A stretch of DNA of 62,756 nucleotides from Curtobacterium sp. MCBA15_008 (GCF_001865065.1 NZ_MJGN01000001.1:149905-212660), one strand, 5' to 3'; numbered from the stretch's first letter, positions 16,968 to 25,993 are shown. Made by a program: numbers and translations. Notes: generated from the sequence alone by a model not told the origin.

Positions 16968-17007
16968 GATGGACCGATGGACCGATGGACCGATGGACCG
17001 ATGGACG
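16968..17007. repeat. Five tandem GATGGACC octamers
   Basis: Four exact units and a fifth with one change, ending one base before the stop of the histidine kinase gene. A related GGTCCGAT precedes them, so the tract can also fold back on itself. Confidence 0.9.
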
Positions 17008-17008
17008 G

Positions 17009-18460
17009 TCAGTCCCGGGCTGCCGACTGCGAGACCGGCAGGTGCACCGTGAACACGGTGTCCCCCGGCTCGCTCCGCACGTCGACGGACCCGCCGTGCG
17101 CCTGCACGACGGCGTCCACGATCGCGAGCCCGAGGCCCGTCGACCCGGCGGTCCGGGATCGCGAGCTGTCCGCACGGGCGAACCGCTCGAACAGCTTCGG
17201 CAGGAACTCGGGGTCGATCCCCTGCCCGGTGTCCCGCACGGTCAGGTCGACGCCGCCCGCGACGGGCGTGATGCCGACGGTGATCCGGGTGCCGTCCGGC
17301 GTGTGGGTCCGGGCGTTCGTCACGAGGTTCACGATGACCTGGTGCAGCCGCGCGGCATCGCCGACGACGACCACGGGCGAATCGGGGACGTCGACCTCGA
17401 TCGGGTGCTCGGGCGATGCGGCGTGGGCGTCGTTCACGGCGTCGAGCACGAGGCCGGTGAGGTCGACGTCGTCGAACTGGACCTCGCGGCCCTCGTCGAG
17501 GCGGGCGAGGAGCAGCAGGTCCTCGACCATCGACGTCATCCGGATCGACTCGGACTCGATCCGGCTCATCGCGTAGACGACGTCCTGCGGCAGGTCCCCG
17601 CCCATCCGCCGGGTGAGTTCGGCGTAGCCGCGCACCGACGCGAGCGGCGTGCGGAGCTCGTGCGACGCGTCGGCGACGAACTGGCGCACCTTCTGCTCCG
17701 AGCGTTCGCGGGCCTGCATGGCTCCGGCGATGTGCCCGAGCATCCGGTTGAAGGCGCTGCCCACTCGGCCGACCTCGGTGCGGGGGTCGGTGTCGGGGAC
17801 GCGGACGTCCTGCAGGGCGTCGCTCCGCTCGAGCGGCATCCGGGCGACGGTCGACGCGGTCTCGGCGACGCGTTCGAGCGGCCGGAGGGAGCGGCGGACG
17901 ACGACGGCTGCCACGAGCGATGCGGCGACGAGTGCGGCCGCGACGACGAGGATCACGACGAGCAGCAGGGACCGGACGCTCTCGTACACCGGGGACATCG
18001 GCAGCCCGACGACCAGCACCGCGTTGCCGAGCACGGGGTTGTCGACCTGCACGGCGGCCACACGGTACCGGCCGATCCCCCCGCCGAGGTCCATCGTGGC
18101 CGGCGCGACGCCGACCTTGACGTCGCCGAGGCGTTGCAGCTGCAGGGTGGAGAGCTGCCCGCGGGAACCGTCCTCCTGCAGGACGATGCCGCCGGCGCCG
18201 CCACCCGTCACGTAGTAGGCGGTCAGCGTGCCGGCGGCCTGGCCGAGCGGTTGCAGGAGGTCGTCGCTCGGTCGCCCGCCCTGCTGCCCGTCCCCCTCGC
18301 CGAACTTCGTGCTCGCACGGGTCGTGGCCTTCTGCAGCTGCCCGTCGATCGCCCCCGTCTGGATCGACGCGAGCGCGATGATGCTGCCCGCGCCGATGAC
18401 CGCGCTGACCGCGACGACGAGGGCGACGATGCTCAGGACGAGCCGACGCCGGAGGGTCAC
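17009..18460 (-). CDS. Sensor histidine kinase
   Basis: About 483 residues. Membrane segments at about 7-32 and 163-188 bracket an extracytoplasmic sensor domain. Then comes HAMP (about 189-255), the dimerisation domain with phospho-acceptor His267 in DASHELRTPLASV, and the ATPase domain with the N box (VNLVTNARTHT), DTGQGIDPE and GLGLAIV. It is the partner of the response regulator immediately upstream; the GTG start overlaps that gene's stop in GTGA. The signal is unknown; the organisation resembles actinobacterial TcrY/PrrB-like kinases. Confidence 0.94.
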   Translation of the reverse strand: MTLRRRLVLSIVALVVAVSAVIGAGSIIALASIQTGAIDGQLQKATTRASTKFGEGDGQQGGRPSDDLLQPLGQAAGTLTAYYVTGGGAGGIVLQEDGSRGQLSTLQLQRLGDVKVGVAPATMDLGGGIGRYRVAAVQVDNPVLGNAVLVVGLPMSPVYESVRSLLLVVILVVAAALVAASLVAAVVVRRSLRPLERVAETASTVARMPLERSDALQDVRVPDTDPRTEVGRVGSAFNRMLGHIAGAMQARERSEQKVRQFVADASHELRTPLASVRGYAELTRRMGGDLPQDVVYAMSRIESESIRMTSMVEDLLLLARLDEGREVQFDDVDLTGLVLDAVNDAHAASPEHPIEVDVPDSPVVVVGDAARLHQVIVNLVTNARTHTPDGTRITVGITPVAGGVDLTVRDTGQGIDPEFLPKLFERFARADSSRSRTAGSTGLGLAIVDAVVQAHGGSVDVRSEPGDTVFTVHLPVSQSAARD

Positions 18461-19197
18461 GAGGTGGGCTTGATGACGTACCCGACGCCGCGCACCGTGT
18501 GGATCATCGGGGTCTCACCGACGTCGATCTTCTTGCGCAGGTAGGAGATGTAGATCTCGACGACGGAGGACTTCCCGCCGAAGTCGTACGACCAGACGCG
18601 GTCGAGGATCTGCGCCTTCGACAGCACACGACGCGGGTTGCGCATCAGGAAGCGGAGCAGTTCGAACTCGGTTGCCGTCAGCTCGATCGAGCGGCCGGCA
18701 CGCGAGACCTCGTAGGACTCCTCGTCGAGCACCAGGTCGCCCACGACGATGCGGGAGTCCCCGGCCTCGGAGATCGAGATCTGCGAGCGGCGGATGAGCC
18801 CGCGCAGACGTGCCACGACCTCCTCGAGGGAGAACGGCTTCGTGACGTAGTCGTCGCCGCCCGCGGTGAGCCCGGTGACGCGGTCCTCGACGGAGTCCTT
18901 CGCGGTGAGGAACAGCACCGGGGTGTCGTCGTTGTTCTGCCGGAGCCGGCTGAGCACCTGCAGGCCGTCGAGGTCCGGCATCATCACGTCGAGCACCATC
19001 GCGTCGGGCTTGAACTCCCGCGCGGTCGTGAGTGCGTCCTGCCCGCCGTTCGCGCTCTTCACGTCCCAGCCCTCGTACCGGAGCGCCATGGACAACAGGT
19101 CGGTGAGGCTGGCTTCGTCGTCGACGACGAGGATGCGCAACGGGGTTCCGTCGGCACGTGTGAGGCGCGGTGCTGCTGCAGGCTGGGAGATGGTCAC
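18457..19197 (-). CDS. Response regulator, OmpR/PhoB family
   Basis: About 246 residues. The receiver domain (about 20-135) has acidic residues in LVVDDE, phospho-acceptor Asp70 in MVLDVMMP, the switch Thr in LFLTAKD and Lys in VTKPFS. The C-terminal winged helix (about 150-243) has FELLRFLMRNPRRVLSK and the wing VRGVGYVIK. It is the first gene of a two-gene operon with the kinase. The GTG start faces the acyl-CoA dehydrogenase-like gene across about 104 bp. Confidence 0.95.
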   Translation of the reverse strand: MTISQPAAAPRLTRADGTPLRILVVDDEASLTDLLSMALRYEGWDVKSANGGQDALTTAREFKPDAMVLDVMMPDLDGLQVLSRLRQNNDDTPVLFLTAKDSVEDRVTGLTAGGDDYVTKPFSLEEVVARLRGLIRRSQISISEAGDSRIVVGDLVLDEESYEVSRAGRSIELTATEFELLRFLMRNPRRVLSKAQILDRVWSYDFGGKSSVVEIYISYLRKKIDVGETPMIHTVRGVGYVIKPTS

Positions 19198-19289
19198 GTC
19201 TTCGAGTATCGAGAGATTCCTATGAGGCGTCTGTGGAGCGCCCCTCTGCCGTCTGTGGGTTGCCGAGGACGCGCACGGACACGCGTCCG

Positions 19290-19295
19290 TAGGTT
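19290..19295 (+). promoter_or_regulatory. -10 element TAGGTT, leaderless promoter of the acyl-CoA dehydrogenase-like gene
   Basis: TAGGTT-CGAGGA-ATG. The GAGGA touching the ATG is too close to act as a normal ribosome binding site. Confidence 0.45.
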
Positions 19296-19301
19296 CGAGG
19301 A

Positions 19302-20363
19302 ATGCTGCGTTCCTCGGCCTGGCCGTCCTCCGCCCGTCGCGTCGACAGCGCCCGGATCGAGGAGCAGGCCGGGAGGCACGGCTCGTCCCCGGCGGACCGG
19401 CTCGCGTTCGCGCAGACGGTCACCACCACGGCGTCGATCCTGTCCGCGGGCACCGCCGGCTCGTGCTTCGCGACGCTCGCGGCGATCGCCGCGGCCGACG
19501 TCGCGACCGCTCGGACGGTCGAACCCCACCTGGACGCGCTCGGCATCCTCGCGCAGGCCGGAGTCGCCGTGCCGCCGGGCTCGACGTGGGGCGTGTTCGC
19601 CGCCGAGGGGCCGGGGCTCCGACTGACGGCCTCGAGCGTCTCGTCCGACGGGTCGTCCGACGGTCCGGTCGTGCTGGACGGGACGAAGCCCTGGTGCTCG
19701 CTGGCGTCGACGCTCTCCCACGCGCTCGTCACCGCGCACGTGTCCGCGGACGGAGAGGTCGAGCGTCAGCTGTTCGCGGTCGACCTCCGCCAGCCCGGCG
19801 TGACCGTGCACGACGAGGCCTGGGTCGCCCGGGGCATGCCGGACGTGCCGAGCGGCCCCGTGGACTTCGCCGGCGTCCGTGCCGAACCGGTCGGCGGTCC
19901 CGGCTGGTACCTCCGGCGTCCGGGGTTCGCGTGGGGCGGGATCGGCGTCGCGGCGTGCTGGTGGGGCGGCGCGGTCGGACTCGCCCGGGTGCTCCGTGCG
20001 CTGGCGGCCGACCACCCCGACTCCGAGTTGCTGCAGGCGGCGCTCGGGGCCACCGTTGTCGACCTCGCCGACGCCGAGGACGCCCTGGCCGACGCGGCCG
20101 CGCGGATCGACGCGACCGAGCAGGACGACGACACCGACTGGTCCCTGCTCGCGCAACTCGTCCGGTCGCGGGTCCGCCGCGCCGTCGACGCCGTGCGTTC
20201 CCGGGTGGTCGCGACGGTCGGCCCCGGCCCGCTGACCACCGACCCGGCGGTCGCCGCACGGGTCGCCGACCTCGAGCTCTACGTGCTGCAGGACCACGGC
20301 GACCGCGACCTGGCACGCATCGGCCGGAAGGTCCTGGCGGGCGCCGGCGGTGTCGCGTGGTGA
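19302..20363 (+). CDS. Acyl-CoA dehydrogenase-like protein
   Basis: About 353 residues, shorter than the usual 380-400. FAQTVTTTASILSAGTAGSCF, the middle beta-domain stretch (LDGTKPWCSLASTLSHALVTA, in outline) and the helical C-terminus (ELYVLQDHGDRDLARIGRKVL) fit the acyl-CoA dehydrogenase fold. Much of the N-terminal helical domain seems abbreviated and the FAD/catalytic residues cannot be pinned down. It is followed without gap by a PIG-L/methyltransferase fusion and a glycosyltransferase, each with a 4-bp GTGA overlap. The role is probably cell-envelope or secondary metabolite modification, not beta-oxidation. Confidence 0.75.
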   Translation: MLRSSAWPSSARRVDSARIEEQAGRHGSSPADRLAFAQTVTTTASILSAGTAGSCFATLAAIAAADVATARTVEPHLDALGILAQAGVAVPPGSTWGVFAAEGPGLRLTASSVSSDGSSDGPVVLDGTKPWCSLASTLSHALVTAHVSADGEVERQLFAVDLRQPGVTVHDEAWVARGMPDVPSGPVDFAGVRAEPVGGPGWYLRRPGFAWGGIGVAACWWGGAVGLARVLRALAADHPDSELLQAALGATVVDLADAEDALADAAARIDATEQDDDTDWSLLAQLVRSRVRRAVDAVRSRVVATVGPGPLTTDPAVAARVADLELYVLQDHGDRDLARIGRKVLAGAGGVAW

Positions 20364-21733
20364 GCTTCGACCACCGGCAGCCCGGCACGGACCCCGCTGC
20401 CTGGACCCGTTCGACGGCCGGCGTCGCGGCAGCACCGGTGACCCTCGACGGCATCGGCTCCGTGGTCGTCGTCGCACCCCACCCGGACGACGAGACCCTC
20501 GGCGCCGGTGCGCTCATCGCCACGGCGGCCGACGCCGGGGTCCCCGTGCACGTGCTGCTCGTCACGCGCGGCGAGTGGTCGCACCCGGACTCGCCGACGA
20601 CCACCCCTGACGACCTCCGGAGGGTCCGCGAGGACGAGTTCCGGACCGCGCTCCGGGTCCTGCACCCCGCGGCGAGCGCCACCGTCCTCGACGTGCCCGA
20701 CGGCGGGCTGCGCGAGCACCCCGACGTGCTCCGCGACGCCCTGGCCGCACGGCTCGCCGGGGCATCGCGCCCGACGCTCGTGGTGGCGCCCTGGCGCGGC
20801 GACGGTCACCGTGACCACCGCATCGCGGGCGAGGTCGCCGAAGAGGTGGTCGACGGGTCCGAGGGCGCAGTGCTGCTGACCTACCCGATCTGGGCCTGGC
20901 ACTGGGACGACCCGGACGCGTCGGCGATGCCCTGGGACCGTGCGCGGGTGCTCGCGGTGCCGGCCGACGTTCTCGACCGCAAGCGACGGGCGCTCGACGC
21001 GTACCGGTCGCAGACCCAGCCGCTGTCGCCGGCGCCCGGGGACGAGGCCATCGTCGACGACCGGCACGCCGCGCACCACCTCCGCTCCGTCGAGTGGTTC
21101 TTCGCGCCGGACGACGACCGTGCCTCGGCGGCGGCGGCCTCCCGCTCCCGGGAGTCCTTCGACGCCCACTACGAGCGGAAGCCGGAGGGGTGGGACTTCG
21201 ACGGCTCCTGGTACGAGCGGCGGAAGCGTGCCGTGACCCTGGCGGCGCTCCCCCGCGAGCGCTACCGATCGGCGCTCGAGCTCGGCTGCGCGACCGGCGT
21301 GCTGACGGCAGCGCTCACGGAGCGTGCCGACGACGTGCTCGGCACCGACATCTCCGCCGCACCGCTCGAGCGTGCGCACCACCGTGCACCGACCGCGCGG
21401 TTCGTGCAGGCCGCGCTGCCGTCGGAGTGGCCGGCCGGCCGGTGGGACCTCGTCGTGATGTCCGAGGTCGGCTACTACCTGTCCCCCGCCGACCTCGACG
21501 CGACGATCGACCGCGTGCTCGCCTCGCTCGACGACGACGGCGTCCTGGTCGCCTGCCACTGGCGGCACCCCGACGACGAGGCGGTGTCGAGCGGTGACGT
21601 CGTCGACGCGCGGCTCGCCGAGCGGTGGCCGCGCCCGGCGCTCGTCCGGCACGTCGAGGAGGACTTCGTGCTGAGCGTGTTCCCCGGCGCCGCCGTCGTC
21701 TCGGTGGCGACCGCCGAGGGACTGACCCCGTGA
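20360..21733 (+). CDS. PIG-L family deacetylase fused to a class I SAM-dependent methyltransferase
   Basis: About 457 residues. The N-terminal half (about 33-240) is a LmbE/PIG-L zinc hydrolase with the metal motif APHPDDETLG (His41, Asp43, Asp44) and GDGHRDHR. The C-terminal half (from about 280) is a Rossmann methyltransferase with motif I ALELGCATGVLT and an acidic VLGTDIS. PIG-L enzymes remove N-acetyl groups from sugars, so the pair could deacetylate and then methylate a glycoside. The GTG start overlaps the previous stop (GTGA); the next gene starts inside this one's stop. Confidence 0.88.
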   Translation: MSFDHRQPGTDPAAWTRSTAGVAAAPVTLDGIGSVVVVAPHPDDETLGAGALIATAADAGVPVHVLLVTRGEWSHPDSPTTTPDDLRRVREDEFRTALRVLHPAASATVLDVPDGGLREHPDVLRDALAARLAGASRPTLVVAPWRGDGHRDHRIAGEVAEEVVDGSEGAVLLTYPIWAWHWDDPDASAMPWDRARVLAVPADVLDRKRRALDAYRSQTQPLSPAPGDEAIVDDRHAAHHLRSVEWFFAPDDDRASAAAASRSRESFDAHYERKPEGWDFDGSWYERRKRAVTLAALPRERYRSALELGCATGVLTAALTERADDVLGTDISAAPLERAHHRAPTARFVQAALPSEWPAGRWDLVVMSEVGYYLSPADLDATIDRVLASLDDDGVLVACHWRHPDDEAVSSGDVVDARLAERWPRPALVRHVEEDFVLSVFPGAAVVSVATAEGLTP

Positions 21734-22458
21734 GCCTCCCCGCGCGCATCGACGTCGTCGTCCCGGCGCACGACGAGGAGGACGGGATCGCCGGCTGCTT
21801 GGGCGCGCTCGCCGACGCCGTCCGGATGCTGGCCCGTACCCACCCGGAGGTGGCGGTCGCCGTGACGGTCGTGCTCGACGGGTGCACCGACCGGACCGCT
21901 GACGTCCTCCGCGCCGCCGCAGCCGCCGATCCGCTGTGGGAGACGCTGCCGCTCGACGTCGTGGAGACCGAACGGCTCGGCGTCGGACGGGCGCGTGCAG
22001 TTGGCACCACCCGCGCCCTGGCCACCGGTCCGGAGCCGTCGCGCCGGTGGACCGCGCACACCGACGCGGACTCCCGGGTCGACCCCGGGTGGCTCGCGCA
22101 GCAGGTCGAGGCCCACGACGCCGGCGCGCACGTGCTCGTCGGGGCGGTCGTGCCGGACCCGGACGACCTCGACCCCGTGGTGCTCGCGCGGTGGCTGCAC
22201 GCCCACCCGCCGGGGTCGACGCTCGGCCACGTCCACGGCGCGAACCTCGGGCTGCGCGGCGACGTCTCCCTCGCGCTCGGCGGCTTCGACCCGGTGCCCG
22301 AGCACGAGGACGTCCGACTGGTGGAGCGCGCCCGCGCCCTCGGGTTCGACGTCCGCGCGACGACCGAGCTGCCGGTGGTGACGAGCGGCCGGTTCGACGG
22401 CCGGACCCCGGGCGGGTACGCCGAGCACCTCCGGGTCACCTACGGCGACGCGAGTTGA
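21730..22458 (+). CDS. Family 2 glycosyltransferase
   Basis: About 242 residues, GT-A fold. IDVVVPAHDEEDGIAGCL is the nucleotide-binding start, and HTDADSRVDPGWL has the metal-binding DxD. EHEDVRLVERARALG is the catalytic ED region. There are no membrane segments. It is the last gene of the three-gene cluster and probably adds a sugar to, or builds, the substrate acted on by the PIG-L/methyltransferase. GTG start in a GTGA overlap. Confidence 0.87.
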   Translation: MSLPARIDVVVPAHDEEDGIAGCLGALADAVRMLARTHPEVAVAVTVVLDGCTDRTADVLRAAAAADPLWETLPLDVVETERLGVGRARAVGTTRALATGPEPSRRWTAHTDADSRVDPGWLAQQVEAHDAGAHVLVGAVVPDPDDLDPVVLARWLHAHPPGSTLGHVHGANLGLRGDVSLALGGFDPVPEHEDVRLVERARALGFDVRATTELPVVTSGRFDGRTPGGYAEHLRVTYGDAS

Positions 22459-22587
22459 GGCGTCCTTAGGATTCACATAGCGACGGGCAGGGCCGGTGAT
22501 AACCGAGCTGCCTAGGTTCTCCTCCGTCGGCCCCGCCGTGCGCTCTGCACGGCCGGTGACCCCAGCCGGCCACCACCGAGGAGAACC

Positions 22588-24108
22588 ATGTTCCTGACCT
22601 ACCTCAGGCGCGAACTCACGAACCGCAAGAAGCAGACCGTCATCATCGCGATCGGCATGGCCCTCGCCATCGCCCTCGTGGTCATCGTGTCCTCGATCGC
22701 GGGCGGCGTGCAAGCCGCGCAGGCGACCGTGCTGCAGTCCGTGTACGGCGTCGGCACCGACATCACCGTCACCAAGACCGAGGAGCCGACGTCGTCGAGC
22801 ACCGGCCGGCCGAGCTTCGACTTCGGCAGTCAGGGCAGCTCCGACAGCGGCAGCGGCTCGACGGACCTGTCGCAGTCGCGCCTCGCCGTCACCCGCGGGA
22901 CGAGCACGCTCACCGCGGCGGACGTGACGACGGTGACGGGCACGAGCGGCGTCAAGGCCGCGACCGGCGTCCTCACCCTCGAGAACAGCACGTTCTCCGG
23001 CCAGGTCCAGCAGCAGTCCGACAGCGGCTCGAGCGACAGCACCGCCCAGCGGGCGCCGTCCACCGGCGGGACCGAGGGCGGGCGTGGCTTCGGCGGCGGC
23101 TCGTTCAGCGTCGACTCGTTCACGGTCACCGGCATCCCGGTCTCGGGTGACGCCGTCGGCCCGCTGACGAGCACCGAGCTCACGAAGGGCCGCACCTTCA
23201 CCGCGAAGGACGCCGGCAAGGACGTCGTCGTGCTCGACGCGACCTACGCGAAGAGCGAGTCGAAGGCAGTCGGGGACACCGTGTCGATCGGCGGGAAGGA
23301 CTTCACCGTGATCGGCATCGTCTCGTCGACCGGTTCGTCGTCGACGACCGGCTCGAACACCTACGTCCCGCTCGACACCGCGCAGGCGCTGGCGGACCTC
23401 GACGGCAAGGTGACCTCGATCTACGTCTCCGCGGAGTCCTCCGCCGACGTCGACACGATCAAGTCCGCCCTGCAGAAGCAGCTGACCAGCGCGACCGTCT
23501 CCACCGAGTCCGACCTGGCGTCGAGCGTCTCGGGGTCGCTGAGCACGGCCTCGAACCTCGTCTCGAACCTCGGCACGTGGCTGTCGATCGTGGTCCTCGC
23601 CGCGGCGTTCCTCATCGCGATCCTCTTCACGATCTCCGGCGTCACCCGCCGCACGCGTGAGTTCGGCACCCTCAAGGCGATCGGCTGGTCGAACGGCCGG
23701 ATCACCCGACAGGTGGCCGGCGAGTCCCTCGTGCAGGGCATCATCGGCGGCGTCATCGGCGCCGCCGTGGGGCTCCTCGGCATCCTCGTGGTGAACGTCA
23801 TCGCCCCGACGATCTCGGCGAGCGCCACGAGCACCACGAACCGCGGGCCCGGTGCCGGCGGCGTGCCCGGCGGCGCCGCGACCGCAGCGGCCGGCAGCGG
23901 CACGACGGGCGGCGCCCCGGCCGGCGGGTTCGGCGGCGGTGCCAACACGGCCAGCACGACCGATGTCGTCCTGCACGCGCCGGTCACGGTCGAGGTGATC
24001 CTGCTCGCCATCGGGCTGGCGATCCTCGGTGGCCTCATCGCCGGCGCCCTCGGCGGCTGGCGCGCGAGCCGGCTCCGTCCGGCCGAAGCACTGCGGAGCG
24101 TGGCCTGA
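22588..24108 (+). CDS. ABC transporter permease, MacB/FtsX type
   Basis: About 506 residues with four membrane segments: one near the N-terminus (about 17-40) and three in the C-terminal third. The large periplasmic domain (about 41-325) includes a Ser/Asp/Gly-rich stretch (about 72-95). FtsX motifs include TRRTREFGTLKAIGWSNGRI and ASRLRPAEALRSVA at the C-terminus. A Gly/Ala/Thr-rich insertion (about 413-453) fills the last extracellular loop. GAGGAG precedes the ATG. It partners the ATPase whose ATG overlaps its stop. About 130 bp lies upstream; no promoter stands out there. Confidence 0.92.
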   Translation: MFLTYLRRELTNRKKQTVIIAIGMALAIALVVIVSSIAGGVQAAQATVLQSVYGVGTDITVTKTEEPTSSSTGRPSFDFGSQGSSDSGSGSTDLSQSRLAVTRGTSTLTAADVTTVTGTSGVKAATGVLTLENSTFSGQVQQQSDSGSSDSTAQRAPSTGGTEGGRGFGGGSFSVDSFTVTGIPVSGDAVGPLTSTELTKGRTFTAKDAGKDVVVLDATYAKSESKAVGDTVSIGGKDFTVIGIVSSTGSSSTTGSNTYVPLDTAQALADLDGKVTSIYVSAESSADVDTIKSALQKQLTSATVSTESDLASSVSGSLSTASNLVSNLGTWLSIVVLAAAFLIAILFTISGVTRRTREFGTLKAIGWSNGRITRQVAGESLVQGIIGGVIGAAVGLLGILVVNVIAPTISASATSTTNRGPGAGGVPGGAATAAAGSGTTGGAPAGGFGGGANTASTTDVVLHAPVTVEVILLAIGLAILGGLIAGALGGWRASRLRPAEALRSVA

Positions 24109-24890
24109 TGACCGAACCGACCAACACCGACGTACCCGGACCGACGACAGGAGCCCCCGTGACCAGCACCGAGACCGCAGCCTCTCCGGCGGACGCGAGC
24201 CGCGCCTCCAGTCCGATCTACCGTCTGCAGAACGTGAGCAAGACGTACAAGCAGAAGAACCGGACCGTCACCGCGCTGACGAACGTCGACCTGACCATCC
24301 CGCAGGGGCAGCTCGTCGCGGTCCAAGGGCCGACCGGCGGCGGCAAGTCGACGCTGCTGCAGATGCTCGGCGCGCTCGACCGGCCGAGTGCGGGATCGAT
24401 CCTGCTCGGCGAGCGGGACGTCGCGAAGCTCGGCGACGGGGCGCTCACCGATCTGCGTGCGACCGAGATCGGCTTCGTGTTCCAGAGCTTCAACCTCATC
24501 CCGACCCTGACGGCGCTCGAGAACGTGGAGACCGCGTTCGCCGGGTCGTTGGCGAACCGCTCCCGGGCCGAGGTCCGGGCACGCGCGACGTCGGCGCTGC
24601 AGGAGGTCGGGCTCGGCGAACGGCTCGACCACCTGCCCGCGGAGCTCTCGGGCGGGCAGCAGCAGCGCGTCGCCATCGCCCGGGCACTCGTGAAGAACCC
24701 GAGCGTGCTGCTCGCCGACGAACCGACCGGCGCGCTCGACGAGGCGACCCGTGACGAGATCATGGGCCTCATCGAGAAGCAGTGGAAGGACCGCGGGCTG
24801 ACCGTGGTCATCGTGACGCACGACTCGTGGGTGGCGAAGCGGGCCGAGCGCCGGCTGCACATCAAGCAGGGCCAGGTGCGCGAGGTCTAG
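24108..24890 (+). CDS. ABC transporter ATP-binding protein (MacB/LolD type)
   Basis: About 260 residues. Walker A GPTGGGKSTLLQ, Q loop FVFQSFNLIPTLTALEN, signature LSGGQQQRVAIAR, Walker B VLLADEPTGALD and the H-loop VTHD are intact. The Thr/Pro/Ala-rich first 40 residues may be overcalled: a GTG at 24159 has AGGAG upstream and is a good alternative start. The ATG at 24108 overlaps the permease stop. It energises the FtsX-type permease, probably for export of a peptide or lipophilic compound. Confidence 0.94.
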   Translation: MTEPTNTDVPGPTTGAPVTSTETAASPADASRASSPIYRLQNVSKTYKQKNRTVTALTNVDLTIPQGQLVAVQGPTGGGKSTLLQMLGALDRPSAGSILLGERDVAKLGDGALTDLRATEIGFVFQSFNLIPTLTALENVETAFAGSLANRSRAEVRARATSALQEVGLGERLDHLPAELSGGQQQRVAIARALVKNPSVLLADEPTGALDEATRDEIMGLIEKQWKDRGLTVVIVTHDSWVAKRAERRLHIKQGQVREV

Positions 24891-24927
24891 CGGGGCGGGC
24901 GGGCGGGCGGCCGGGCGGGGCCGGACC

Positions 24928-24997
24928 GCGAAACGCAACCAGGGCGGTTCCTCGCAGCGGTACAGCGCTGCGAGGAACCGCCCACGTTGCGTTTTGC
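24928..24997. repeat. Long intergenic hairpin, GCGAAACGCAAC word
   Basis: Outer arms GCGAAACGCAAC/GTTGCGTTTTGC and inner arms GGCGGTTCCTCGCAGCG/CGCTGCGAGGAACCGCC (17 bp, perfect) with a 5-base loop. It lies between convergent genes, so it may serve as a two-way terminator. A run of 11 G (25000-25010) follows. Confidence 0.8.
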
Positions 24998-25021
24998 GCG
25001 GGGGGGGGGGCAGCGCCGCGC

Positions 25022-25963
25022 CTACCGCGCGACGGGGTAGTCGCAGTAGGCGAACCAGGTCGAGTCCGGCGCCCACGGCGGCACGTTGACCGTCCCCTGG
25101 CCACCCTCGAGTGCGACGAGGGTCTCCGGCAGCACCGCGATCCGTGCGCCGCGCACCAGGCTGCCGGGCAACAGCCGCAGCTCGACCGGGTGGTCCGCGG
25201 GGTGCCCCTGCACGCCGGGCTCGTACGACAGGTACAGCAGGTGCGCGGCGTCCGGCGACAGGTGCGGGAACCAGTCCACTCGGTCGTCGTTCGTGAGCCG
25301 GACGGGGTCGTCGGCGCCCGGCCGGAGGGTCGCGAGCTGCGCCGTCCCCGGGGTGAACCGTTCGGTGTTCCAGAGCAGCGTGCCGTCGGCCGCGATCGTG
25401 CAGCCGTCGTCGGGGTGCTCGTCGCGGGTGACGAAGGTGGTCTCCCCCGTCGTCGCGTCGACCATCGCCACGTCGGTCGTCCAGACGCCGTCCTCGGACA
25501 GCTCCCCCACGATCGCGGCCAGGGAGGAGCCGTCCGGGGCGATGCCGTGCAGGTAGTACTTCCGGGTGACGGGCAACGCCGCCGCCGCGTCGGTGATCTG
25601 CGTCGTTGCACCGCCCGCGGGCAGCGGCACGCGGTACAGCTCGCCGTTGCGCGCGCTCACCACGATCGAGGTCCCCGACGGGTCGAGCACGTGGTCGTTG
25701 TTGATCTCGTCGACGCCGTCCATCGGCACCGGGACCAGCGCCGACTCGTCGAGCACGGTGGCGGTGTCCGCCGCCGGCAGCCGGAGCAGCCAGAGGTCCC
25801 CGTTGCCGTTCAGCACGAGGCTGTCGGCGTCGAGCACGTTCGGCGCCTCGACGAGCACCGTGTCGGACTCGAACACGAGCCGGGAGGTGCGGGCCTCGAC
25901 GTCGTACACGTGCACGCGGCTGGTCTGGCCGGGCAGCAGCTGTCGCCCTCGGGTCTCGGTCAT
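25022..25963 (-). CDS. TolB/WD40-like beta-propeller protein
   Basis: About 313 residues, no signal peptide seen. Repeated blade motifs include VHVYDVEARTSRLVF, LDPSGTSIVVSARNGELYRV, IAPDGSSLAAIVGE, IAADGTLLWNTE, LSPDAAHLLYLSYEP and WAPDSTWFAYCDYP, the pattern of a six- to seven-bladed PD40/TolB-type propeller. Cytoplasmic propellers of this sort often accompany sugar uptake modules, and this gene borders one. Catalytic function, if any, is not evident. The ATG has CAGGAT six bases upstream. Confidence 0.75.
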   Translation of the reverse strand: MTETRGRQLLPGQTSRVHVYDVEARTSRLVFESDTVLVEAPNVLDADSLVLNGNGDLWLLRLPAADTATVLDESALVPVPMDGVDEINNDHVLDPSGTSIVVSARNGELYRVPLPAGGATTQITDAAAALPVTRKYYLHGIAPDGSSLAAIVGELSEDGVWTTDVAMVDATTGETTFVTRDEHPDDGCTIAADGTLLWNTERFTPGTAQLATLRPGADDPVRLTNDDRVDWFPHLSPDAAHLLYLSYEPGVQGHPADHPVELRLLPGSLVRGARIAVLPETLVALEGGQGTVNVPPWAPDSTWFAYCDYPVAR

Positions 25964-25993
25964 GCGTCCATCCTGTCGTCTGGGGGGGGAAAA

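Noticed and set aside
16968..17007. CRISPR-like array
   Set aside because: Units are contiguous 8-mers without spacers, and no cas genes are present. The same applies to the 15-bp repeat in menG and the 17-bp repeat at cbs.
19302..20363. Ordinary beta-oxidation acyl-CoA dehydrogenase
   Set aside because: Short length, unclear FAD residues and tight coupling to sugar-modifying genes make a fatty-acid degradation role unlikely.
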